Shown: positions 1 to 7,068 of the stretch, one piece after another
Numbering within the stretch: the stretch's first letter is position 1
How the letters are laid out: every line of letters begins with the position of its first letter
The notes under the pieces: model-generated
The model's input: the letters and a program-made list of their open reading frames with translations, nothing else
Database searches by the model: none
Told to the model about the DNA's origin: nothing
Assembly (NCBI GenBank): GCA_016218725.1
Contig: JACRDB010000128.1
Coordinates: forward strand, 41,223-105,222
From: Deltaproteobacteria bacterium
Lineage (GTDB): Bacteria; Myxococcota_A; Polyangia; Polyangiales; Ga0077539
Reading direction: 5' to 3'
Length of the DNA: 64,000 nucleotides
Position numbers and translations under genes: made by a program

Positions 1-64
1 TCACGCCAACATGTTGAATTCATTGATATTTTTCTCATCGCGGGCGCGCCCCCCGGAAGGCGGG

Positions 65-70
65 TAGAAT
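65..70 (+). promoter_or_regulatory. -10 hexamer TAGAAT for the gene at 85
   Basis: TAGAAT lies 14 bases before the ATG at 85 and no Shine-Dalgarno intervenes. No convincing -35 hexamer is seen 17 bases upstream. The first 40 bases of the window are unusually AT-rich for this DNA. It fits the TAnnnT-before-start pattern found at many other genes here. Confidence 0.4.
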
Positions 71-84
71 CTCCCCTCCAACCA

Positions 85-3000
85 ATGGAAGCCACGCAGG
101 AACAGGTCACCCAGGGTTCGCTACGAACGCGCGATGGGCGGGCGCTGCCGCTCCTTCACACGGTGGTCGAGGCCTCGGTCTCGGGACCCGTCGCGGACGT
201 GGTGGTGCGCCAGCGCTTCCGGAACGACGGGACCGAGCCCATCGAGGCGGTGTACCTCTTCCCCCTGCCGCACGAGGCGTCGGTGTACCGCATGCTCTTC
301 CGGCTGGAGGACCGGGAGGTGGTGGGGGTGGTGAAGGAGAAGGCCGAGGCGCGGAGGGCCTACCAGGAAGCGCTCTCGCAGGGCCGGGCGGCGACGCTCC
401 TGGAGGAGGACCGGCCGAGCCTCTTCACGCTGTCGGTGGCCAACGTGGCGCCGGGCGTGGAGCTGGAGGTGGAGCTCGCCTACCAGGAGGTGCTCTCCTA
501 CGACGACGGGCTGTGGCGTCTGGTGTTCCCGATGGTGGCGCCGGAGCGCTACCGGGACGGGCCCGCGCCGGCCCCCGGGGCGGCGCTGCCTCCGCCACGA
601 TTGCCCAGCGGCGAGCGCGGGGCGGACGTCTCCCTCGCGGTCACCGTGACCCACGAGGAGCCCCTGGAGGCCCTGCGGAGCCCGTCCCACAAGGTGCACG
701 TTGACACCGCGGAGGCGGGCCGGTCGGTGGTGCGCCTGGACACCGCGGGGGCCGTGGCCAACAGGGATTTCGTGCTCTCGTGGCGCGCGGGGGCGGCGGG
801 GGTCCGGCCGCTCCTGAGGGTGGAGCGCAAGGCGGGCAAGAGCGGGCACTTCCTCCTGGTGGTGACCCCGAGCGCGCCAAGGGACTCGACCGAGCGCAGC
901 GGCGGCCGCGATGAGCTCAAGGCGCTCAAGTGCGGCAACTGCGGGGGCGTGGTGTCGGACCTGTCGCAGCTCAAGGACATCCCGGGCCTCGGGCCCGTGG
1001 TGCCCTGCGGCTTCTGCGGCGCGGTGCTGACGCCAGGGACCGAGGCCCACACGCGCGCCACGCGCCCCAGGGACGTGCTCATCCTGGTGGACCGGTCGGC
1101 GTCCATGAGGGGCTCCCTCGGCACCTGCGCCCTCGCCGTGGATACGGTGCTGCGCGCGCTGGACCCGGCGGACGCGGTGCAGCTCCTGGCCTTTGACCAT
1201 GACCGCGTGGGCTTTGACCGCGACGGCGCCCGCTGGGTGGGGCTCTCGCCGGAGCTCTTCGCCGAGGCGGGGCGCCTCCTGGCGGGGCTCACGCCGCGCG
1301 GGGGCACCGAGCTCGAAGAGGCCCTGGAGCAGGTCTCGAGCTTCCCCGCGCGCGAGGGGCGCACGCGCTCCGTGGTGCTCCTGACGGACGCCGCCGTGGG
1401 CAACGAGGGGCGGCTCCTGCGGAGGCTCCCGGAGCTCCTGGGAGGGAGCACGCGGCTCTTCGTCCTGGGCGTGGGACCCGTGGTGGACCGCAGGCTCGTG
1501 GGGAGGCTCGCCCAGGCGGCCTCGGGGACCAGCGACGTCCTGGTGCCGGGCGAGGACCCGGCCCCCACGCTGGCGCGCTTCGCCCGGAGGGTGCGCGAGG
1601 GGGGCCCCGTGCTCCTCGGCCTCAAGCTCTGGTGGGAAGGCAGCGGCATGGCGGACGTGTATCCGCAGCCGCTGCCGGACCTCTACGGGGGAGAGCCCGC
1701 CAGGCTCCTCGGGCGCTTCGAGGGTGTCGGCCCTACACGGCTCGTGCTCACGGGCTCCACGGCGAGCGGCAAACCCTTCCGGCAGGAGCTTCCCGTGGAG
1801 CTCCCGGCCCGGAGCGCGCAGTGCCCGGGCCTCGGGCGCCTGTGGGCTCGGCGCCGCGTGGAGCACCTCGCGGAGGCGAGCGCGACGGACGCCTCCCGCG
1901 CTGCGTCCTTGAGGGCCGAGGGGCTGGCGCTGTCCCTGGAGCACTCGATCGTGGGGCCCTTCACGTCCCTCGTGGCCGAGGACCGGGTGGTGGCGGTCAA
2001 GCCCCGGAAAGTACGGAAGGCCAGGCTCTGGGTGGAGAAGGGCCCGGACCGCGGGCGCATGCTCACCATCGATCAGCCGAGGGTCACCGTCGGGAGGATC
2101 AGCGAGGCGGACCTCGTCCTGCGCGATGGGGGCGTGAGCCGAATGCACTTCGAGCTCCACATCGACGGTGACACCTGGCGCCTGCGGGACATCGCCTCCA
2201 CCAATGGCACGGACGTGAATGGCACCGTCGTGCGGGACGCGGTGCTCGCTCCCGGCGCCAGGCTCACCATCGCGGAGACGGTCCTGCGCTTCGAGACCTC
2301 CCAGGGCGACGACGCCGACGCCTTCTTCGAGTACCTCCCGACGCGCAGGGTGGACGTCCCCATGCGCGCCCCGGCCGCGCCTGCGGAGGCCGCCTCGCCC
2401 GGGGCGCCCCCACCCTACGGCGGCGCCCCGGGGAGCTTCGCCGAGGCCGAACGCGGCGCGTCCTTCGAGGACGACCTCGACGCCCTCGACGAGGAGTGCG
2501 GCGAGCCCGACGGCGCCGTGGCCACCATGTTTAGAGGCCCTCCCGGCGACGGCAGGGCCGCGGCGAGCCCGGCGCCGTCGGTGGCAGGCTTCGCGGCGCC
2601 TCGCGGACCGGTGATGCCTGCGCCCATGGCCATGCCCGCAGCGTCCATGGCCAGGCCCATGGCGCCGCCGTCCTTCGGCGCCCCGCCGTCGATGCCCACG
2701 CCCTTCGCGCCGCCGAGCGCGATGTCCGGTGCCATGCCCGGGGGACCTCCGTCGGCGGGTGGCGCTCCTCCCGCTCCGAGGTCCACGGGGCTCCTCGGAC
2801 GCCTCGCGGGGATGATCCCCTCGGGGGTCCTCGGCGGCGCTCCTCCGCCGGCACCCGCTCCGCCGCCCGCGCGAGCGCCCATGCCCGCAGGTCCGCTGCC
2901 TCCGCTTCCTGCGGCGCCCGTTCCCCCAAAGGGATACTTCACCGGCGCGCCGCCTGGGGCGGGTGGAGCGCCTCCCGCCCGCCCGGAGCCTCCGAAGATG

Positions 3001-4065
3001 GAGCGCGCCCGCGAGGAGTCCGCTCGGGTGCACAGCGCGCGCCCGGACTTCACCGCGGTCCCGGCGGCGCCCTCTCCCGTGGCCCACGGCGCACGCAGCC
3101 AGGGAGCGGCCTTCGGGATCCCACAGTCGCCCATCGAGGCCCCGGGCTCCGAGCCCTACCCCGAGCAGGAGCTCCAATGGCTCCAGGGACGCCTCCGGGG
3201 CGAGCTCGACCTGGTCTTCCTGGTGGATGCGACAGGTAGTATGGGGACCTACATCGAGGAGGTCCGACGGAGGTTGCTGGAGCTGGTGGACGCGCTGCGG
3301 GCGTCGCCGTTGTGCCGGAGGCTTCGGCTGGGGCTGGTGACGTACCGCGACCACCCTCCGCAGGACGCGAGCTACGCGAGCTTCGTGGTGCCGCTGTCCG
3401 AGGACCTGACGAAGCTACGGAGCGAGGTTCAGCAGCTCCAGGCCTCCGGTGGGGGGGACGGTCCCGAGTCGGTGACCGATGGGCTCTTTGACCTGGTGAG
3501 GCTCGACTGGAGGCCCGGAGCGGTGAAGGCCGTGGTGTGGTTCGGGGACGCGCCTCCGCACGGGGTGGAGCCGACGGGGGACGCGTTCCCTGGGGGCTGT
3601 CCATGCGGTCACCACTGGTACGCCCAGGCCGAGAGCTGCCGGGAGATGGGCATCCCGGTGTACGCGATCGGGTGCCTGCCGGGGCTCCGGGGCTTCGTGG
3701 GCGCCGAGGCGGTGTTCCGCACGGTGGCGCGCACCACGCGGGGGATGTTCCTCCCGCTGCGGGAGGCGGGGCTGCTGGTGCCCTTGATCGCGGGGGCCGC
3801 GGTGAGCGAGCTGGACCGCGAGCGCGTGGACCTCTATGTCGAGGAGCTGGTGCGGGCGCACGGGGCGGCGCTCGCGCAGACCGACGAGGCCGAGCGGCTT
3901 CGCTGGATGACCGAGGCGCTGCGGGCGCAGAATATCCGCCCTCGGGGGATGGCCTTTGACCCCGAGGCGCCGGTGCCCTCGCCGCTGCGCTTCCGCGAGG
4001 CGCGCGTGGAGGACGTGGAGGGCGCGCTGTCGCGGCTCCGCGCGGCCGGGAGGGTGGCGCTGTAG
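85..4065 (+). CDS. VIT / vWA / FHA / vWA multidomain protein
   Basis: A 1326-residue protein with no signal peptide, so probably cytoplasmic. In order: a VIT (inter-alpha-trypsin) domain over about residues 1-125; a rubredoxin-like zinc ribbon formed by C283/C286 and C308/C311; a first von Willebrand A domain whose MIDAS motif DRSAS starts at D336; an FHA domain around 665-740 with the S-T-N-G-T core; a Pro/Ala-rich linker of roughly 280 residues; and a second vWA domain with MIDAS motif DATGS at 1048-1052. VIT-vWA proteins are usually scaffolds that bind partners through metal-bridged contacts, and FHA domains read phosphothreonine. The protein could therefore link a Ser/Thr kinase output to assembly of a complex. 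The architecture is clear; the partner and function are not. No neighbour on the same strand suggests a pathway. Confidence 0.9.
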   Translation: MEATQEQVTQGSLRTRDGRALPLLHTVVEASVSGPVADVVVRQRFRNDGTEPIEAVYLFPLPHEASVYRMLFRLEDREVVGVVKEKAEARRAYQEALSQGRAATLLEEDRPSLFTLSVANVAPGVELEVELAYQEVLSYDDGLWRLVFPMVAPERYRDGPAPAPGAALPPPRLPSGERGADVSLAVTVTHEEPLEALRSPSHKVHVDTAEAGRSVVRLDTAGAVANRDFVLSWRAGAAGVRPLLRVERKAGKSGHFLLVVTPSAPRDSTERSGGRDELKALKCGNCGGVVSDLSQLKDIPGLGPVVPCGFCGAVLTPGTEAHTRATRPRDVLILVDRSASMRGSLGTCALAVDTVLRALDPADAVQLLAFDHDRVGFDRDGARWVGLSPELFAEAGRLLAGLTPRGGTELEEALEQVSSFPAREGRTRSVVLLTDAAVGNEGRLLRRLPELLGGSTRLFVLGVGPVVDRRLVGRLAQAASGTSDVLVPGEDPAPTLARFARRVREGGPVLLGLKLWWEGSGMADVYPQPLPDLYGGEPARLLGRFEGVGPTRLVLTGSTASGKPFRQELPVELPARSAQCPGLGRLWARRRVEHLAEASATDASRAASLRAEGLALSLEHSIVGPFTSLVAEDRVVAVKPRKVRKARLWVEKGPDRGRMLTIDQPRVTVGRISEADLVLRDGGVSRMHFELHIDGDTWRLRDIASTNGTDVNGTVVRDAVLAPGARLTIAETVLRFETSQGDDADAFFEYLPTRRVDVPMRAPAAPAEAASPGAPPPYGGAPGSFAEAERGASFEDDLDALDEECGEPDGAVATMFRGPPGDGRAAASPAPSVAGFAAPRGPVMPAPMAMPAASMARPMAPPSFGAPPSMPTPFAPPSAMSGAMPGGPPSAGGAPPAPRSTGLLGRLAGMIPSGVLGGAPPPAPAPPPARAPMPAGPLPPLPAAPVPPKGYFTGAPPGAGGAPPARPEPPKMERAREESARVHSARPDFTAVPAAPSPVAHGARSQGAAFGIPQSPIEAPGSEPYPEQELQWLQGRLRGELDLVFLVDATGSMGTYIEEVRRRLLELVDALRASPLCRRLRLGLVTYRDHPPQDASYASFVVPLSEDLTKLRSEVQQLQASGGGDGPESVTDGLFDLVRLDWRPGAVKAVVWFGDAPPHGVEPTGDAFPGGCPCGHHWYAQAESCREMGIPVYAIGCLPGLRGFVGAEAVFRTVARTTRGMFLPLREAGLLVPLIAGAAVSELDRERVDLYVEELVRAHGAALAQTDEAERLRWMTEALRAQNIRPRGMAFDPEAPVPSPLRFREARVEDVEGALSRLRAAGRVAL

Positions 4066-4105
4066 CCTGCGTCGCTGACGCGCGTCGGGCGGCGTGAACG
4101 GCGCC

Positions 4106-4134
4106 TTGACGGTGGCCCTGGTCGTCTCTAGGGT
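4106..4134 (+). promoter_or_regulatory. sigma-70-type promoter of xisHI
   Basis: TTGACG at 4106-4111 and TAGGGT at 4129-4134 are separated by exactly 17 bases, the best promoter match in the window. The expected start of transcription is about 4141, only a few bases before the ATG at 4145, so the mRNA would be almost leaderless. Confidence 0.6.
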
Positions 4135-4144
4135 GTACGTGGCG

Positions 4145-4561
4145 ATGCCTCAGCGCGACCTCGTCCATGGTGTCGTCCGAGCGGCGCTGGAGCGCGACCA
4201 GTGGGTCATCACCCACGACCCGCTGTTGCTCCATGGCGGCTCACACAACCTCTACGTGGATCTCGGGGCGGACCGCGTCCTCGGCGCCGAACGCGAAGCG
4301 CAGAAGATCGCCGTGGAGGTCAAGAGCTTCAGCGGACGCTCCGAGATCACCGAGCTGGAGCGAGCCCTCGGGCAGTACGTCTTGTATGAGACGCTGTTGC
4401 GCAAGAGCCACCCTGGTCGTGTGCTGCTGCTCGCGGTCCCGGCGTCGGTCTTCGAGTCTCTCCTGTCCTCGGAGCTCGGGATGACGCTCCGAGAGTCATT
4501 CCCACTGCGGCTGCTGGTGTTTGATCCGGTCGCCGGGGAGGTGCGGCGATGGGTGTGGTAG
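4145..4561 (+). CDS. xisH: XisH family protein, PD-(D/E)XK-like
   Basis: A 138-residue protein matching the XisH family (fdxN element excision controlling factor, named from Anabaena) over its whole length: it opens MPQRD, then has the T-H-D-P segment, YVDLGAD and the core A-V-E-V-K-S-F. D39, E58 and K60 sit where a PD-(D/E)XK nuclease-like fold places its catalytic residues. In cyanobacteria XisH and XisI were found to be needed for excision of the fdxN element alongside the recombinase XisF, but their biochemical role is unknown. No XisF-like recombinase is visible here. I chose the ATG at 4145 rather than the GTG at 4094 because family members begin here and the -10 box lies just before it. 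It overlaps xisI by 13 bases. Confidence 0.85.
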   Translation: MPQRDLVHGVVRAALERDQWVITHDPLLLHGGSHNLYVDLGADRVLGAEREAQKIAVEVKSFSGRSEITELERALGQYVLYETLLRKSHPGRVLLLAVPASVFESLLSSELGMTLRESFPLRLLVFDPVAGEVRRWVW

Positions 4562-4884
4562 CGCCAACGGAGCATGGCTCCGTGGTTCGAAAGGTCCTGG
4601 AGGAGTACGCTGGCCTGGTGCCCTCCCAGGGGGAGCTGGCGGCGGAGCTGGTCTTCGATGAATCCCGGGGGCACTACGAGCTCCTTTATGTCGGCTGGGA
4701 AGGCTGGAGGAGGGTCCACGGGACCGTGGTCCACGTGGACCTCCGAGGCGACCTCGTCTGGATCCAGCACGATGGGACCGAGGCTGGCATCGCAGACGAA
4801 CTGATCTCGCGAGGGGTGGATCCCGACCGCATCGTCCTCGGGTTTCAGCACCCTTCGATGCGCGCGCTCGTCGCGGCGCGCTGA
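4549..4884 (+). CDS. xisI: XisI family protein
   Basis: A 111-residue protein with the XisI signature: a helical start, then H-Y-E-L-L-Y-V-G-W, a G-x-V-V-H-V-D-L strand, W-I-Q-H-D-G-T-E and a closing I-V-L-G-F-Q-H-P. XisI is nearly always encoded directly behind xisH, as here, where the reading frames overlap (ATG at 4549 inside the last codons of xisH), implying coupled translation. Known role: excision control in Anabaena, mechanism unknown. The 3' end overlaps the convergent peptidase gene by 40 bases. Such pairs are common in cyanobacteria and patchy elsewhere, so transfer is likely (inference). Confidence 0.85.
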   Translation: MGVVAPTEHGSVVRKVLEEYAGLVPSQGELAAELVFDESRGHYELLYVGWEGWRRVHGTVVHVDLRGDLVWIQHDGTEAGIADELISRGVDPDRIVLGFQHPSMRALVAAR

Positions 4885-6122
4885 CTGCGCGCCGGGGCCC
4901 TCCGGCGGCGCCACCGGAGGAGTGCCGCGAGCGCAAACAGCGCCAGGGGCGTGCGCCCCGGCGCTCGCTGGGCCCGACACCCGCAATCGCCCTCGACGGA
5001 GTCTACCCGGTCCGGGGCGACGTCGTCGGCGTCCTCCGCGGGGCCCACGTCCTCGAAGGCGGAGGCCTCCTCCGCGGCGCCTGAGTCGTCGGCGTCGCCT
5101 GCGTCGTCGGCGTCTGGCGCTTCGATACGGTCCTCCGGGGTGACCGGGGTGTCCTCGACGAGCGGGAGGTCCGGGGCGGGCGCTTCGGGGGCGTCCAGGG
5201 CGCGGTCGGCGCCGAGGTCTGCGCGCTCTGTGGGGGCGTCCCTGGCGGCGTCTGGTTGCGCGCCGGCGTCCATTGCGCAGACCGCGTCGTCCACGCGCCC
5301 GTCGCAGTCGTCGTCGAGGCGGTTGCACGCCTCGGCGCGAGGGAGCACCTGGCCCGCGCAGGCGCCCCAGCGCCCGCCCGCGCAGGTCTCCGTGCCCGCG
5401 CGGCAGACCCCCCGGCCCGCGGTCCCCGCGGGGCCCGCGTAGCACGACCTGGAGAGCCCGTCGTCCACGCGCCCGTCGCAGTCGTCGTCGCGGCCGTTGC
5501 AGGTCTCCGCCGAGGGGACGCAGGCGCACTCCCCGGCGGGGCTCATGGGGTAGCTGCGCTGGTCCACCCAGGCCCCCGGGGAAGAGGTGCAGCGCCCGCG
5601 GTACGAGTCCAGCGATGCGCCCGAGGCCGTGCGCCGCCAGCCGAAGTGCACGTGGGGCCCCGAGGAGCTCCCGGAGCTGGCCGAGCGCCCGAGGGTCTGG
5701 CCGCAGCGCACCCGCTGCCCTCGGGAGACCGCGAGGGAGTCCCGCTGCATGTGGCAGAAGATCGACCGGGAGCCGTCCGCGTGGCTGAGCTGGACGTAGT
5801 TGCCGCAGCGGCCGCCGCAGGGGTTCCCCACGTAGCCGTAGTTGGCGCAGCCGTTGTTGGTCGCGATCACCACGCCGTCGGCGCCGGCCAGCACCGGGGT
5901 CCCGAAGGGGATGCCGAAGTCCGTGCCCGAGTGCCCGTCGTAGCAGCGCCCGCCGCAGTTGTAGTCCCGGCACCCGCCGCCGGAGTTGTTGTCAAAGCCG
6001 TAGTTCACCGTCACCGACGGCGCGAAGGGGCGACGGTGGCGGAGCTGCGCCCGCGCGTCCGCCCCCGTGAGCACGAGCGCCCACGCCGCCGCGGTCGCCG
6101 AGAGCGCGCGGGGAGCGCTCAC
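4845..6122 (-). CDS. secreted M23 peptidase with MopE repeats and MYXO-CTERM tail
   Basis: A 425-residue exported protein. Residues 1-25 are a signal peptide. An M23/LytM metallopeptidase domain follows, with zinc ligands H64 and D68 in HSGTD and H157/H159 in HVHF, all present, so the domain should be active on peptidoglycan cross-links. Two 'C-N-x-x-D-D-D-C-D-G' MopE-type metal-binding motifs (about 213-290) come next, then an acidic Asp/Ala/Glu linker and a tail of Cys-Gly-Cys, a hydrophobic helix and an Arg cluster, the MYXO-CTERM arrangement recognised by rhomboid-like sorting (MrtX/C type). The GTG start overlaps the stop of the upstream gene (GTGA), so the two genes form an operon. Its roles could include cell-wall remodelling or attack on prey walls; the sequence does not decide. 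Confidence 0.88.
   Translation of the reverse strand: MSAPRALSATAAAWALVLTGADARAQLRHRRPFAPSVTVNYGFDNNSGGGCRDYNCGGRCYDGHSGTDFGIPFGTPVLAGADGVVIATNNGCANYGYVGNPCGGRCGNYVQLSHADGSRSIFCHMQRDSLAVSRGQRVRCGQTLGRSASSGSSSGPHVHFGWRRTASGASLDSYRGRCTSSPGAWVDQRSYPMSPAGECACVPSAETCNGRDDDCDGRVDDGLSRSCYAGPAGTAGRGVCRAGTETCAGGRWGACAGQVLPRAEACNRLDDDCDGRVDDAVCAMDAGAQPDAARDAPTERADLGADRALDAPEAPAPDLPLVEDTPVTPEDRIEAPDADDAGDADDSGAAEEASAFEDVGPAEDADDVAPDRVDSVEGDCGCRAQRAPGRTPLALFALAALLRWRRRRAPARSQRAATSARIEGC
5285..5490. repeat. 32-base direct repeat encoding the MopE motif
   Basis: Positions 5285-5316 and 5459-5490 are identical over 32 bases. Each copy encodes the D-D-D-C-D-G-R-V-D-D core of a MopE-type motif in the M23 peptidase. 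Identity at the DNA level, including third positions, points to recent internal duplication or gene conversion. Confidence 0.8.
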
Positions 6123-6976
6123 CGCGTGCCCTCCAGGTCGCGAAGGGACCTCGCCGTCACGCCGCGCTGGGCGTCCTGGGTGAGCACCGCAGCGGCCCCG
6201 GGCACCAGCACCGGGAGGCCGACGCCCGCGAGGCGACCTCGGAGGACCCCGTCCAGGCCCAGGCTCACCAGGGCGCCGTCGGACTCGTAGACCAGGGCGT
6301 CGCCGAAGACCACCGGCGCCGTGGGCCCCGTGGGCAGCGGCGTGTCCGCCCGGAGCGCCCAGCGCGCGGGCGCCGCGCCCTCGCGCAAGCGGTAGAACGC
6401 CGGGGTGCCGTCAGAGCTGGCTACCAGTAGCACCTCGCGCCCGTCCGGAGCGAGCGTCGGACACCATGAGGGCACGAGCCCCGGCGCCAGCGCCTCCAGC
6501 GCGCCGCTGGCGACGCCCGCCCGAACGACCTGGAGCTCCGGCGGGTCCCCGCGGGTATAGACCACCGTTGCGCCGCGGGCGTCGAGGCTCAGGGGCCCGT
6601 GGACTGCCCGGTCCAGCGTGACCGGCTCAGCCCCCGGAGCGTCGAGACGCAGCAACACGTGCGCGGTGGAGAGCACCAGCACGCCCTCGGCGCCCTGGAG
6701 GAATCGCGCCTCGAGCACCGGGACGCCCTGGAAACGCCAGGGCTCTTCTCCGGTCCGAGAGAGCCAGCGCACCAGGAGCGCGCGGTCCGCGTCGCTGTTC
6801 TCGGGCACTGGCAGCACCCTTCCCACCAGCGCGTCGCCGCGCGCGTGCTGGTCGACCAGCACCTCGTCCGGCGCGCGCAGCGTAAGCGGCTGCGGCGCTG
6901 CGCGCCGCGCAGGGGCAGGCTCGCCGCGACAGGCGAAGAGCACCGCCACCAGGACCTGAGTGCTCCGACGGACCAT
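6119..6976 (-). CDS. TolB-like beta-propeller lipoprotein
   Basis: A 285-residue protein starting M-V-R-R-S-T-Q-V-L-V with a short lipoprotein signal (V-L-F-A-C), hence anchored at Cys16. The mature part is built of about five to six blades of roughly 40-45 residues, with the TolB/WD-like pattern 'L-x-x-D-G-x-E-V-L-L-V-A-S-S-D-G' (dipeptidyl-peptidase/TolB propeller style). I chose the ATG at 6976 because a -10 box sits 11 bases upstream and the lipobox follows at the right distance; the open frame continues further upstream without support. It precedes the M23 peptidase with a 4-base overlap. A periplasmic binding or scaffolding role is inferred; no catalytic residues are seen. Confidence 0.75.
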   Translation of the reverse strand: MVRRSTQVLVAVLFACRGEPAPARRAAPQPLTLRAPDEVLVDQHARGDALVGRVLPVPENSDADRALLVRWLSRTGEEPWRFQGVPVLEARFLQGAEGVLVLSTAHVLLRLDAPGAEPVTLDRAVHGPLSLDARGATVVYTRGDPPELQVVRAGVASGALEALAPGLVPSWCPTLAPDGREVLLVASSDGTPAFYRLREGAAPARWALRADTPLPTGPTAPVVFGDALVYESDGALVSLGLDGVLRGRLAGVGLPVLVPGAAAVLTQDAQRGVTARSLRDLEGTR

Positions 6977-6987
6977 ACGCCACCCCA

Positions 6988-6993
6988 AGCGTA
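6988..6993 (-). promoter_or_regulatory. -10 hexamer TACGCT for the 6976 operon
   Basis: On the minus strand TACGCT ends 11 bases before the ATG at 6976. It faces the divergent -10 box at 7058, so both promoters share a 92-base gap. Confidence 0.4.
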
Positions 6994-7057
6994 CCCGAAG
7001 CGCGGCCCGTCCGCAGCACCGCGCACGGCCGTTGCGCTCCACGCCACTGGCGTCGCA

Positions 7058-7063
7058 TAGTCT
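7058..7063 (+). promoter_or_regulatory. -10 hexamer TAGTCT for the gene at 7069, leaderless
   Basis: TAGTCT ends only 5 bases before the GTG at 7069. Transcription would begin at or inside the start codon, which predicts a leaderless mRNA. A TTGCGC at 7032-7037 is spaced 20 bases away and is a weak -35. Confidence 0.4.
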
Positions 7064-7068
7064 GCCTC

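Noticed and set aside
121..3354. 1077-residue open frame on the minus strand inside the VIT/vWA gene
   Set aside because: Composition is Arg/Pro/His/Ala-rich with no domain; it is the antisense shadow of a GC-rich gene whose domains are clear.
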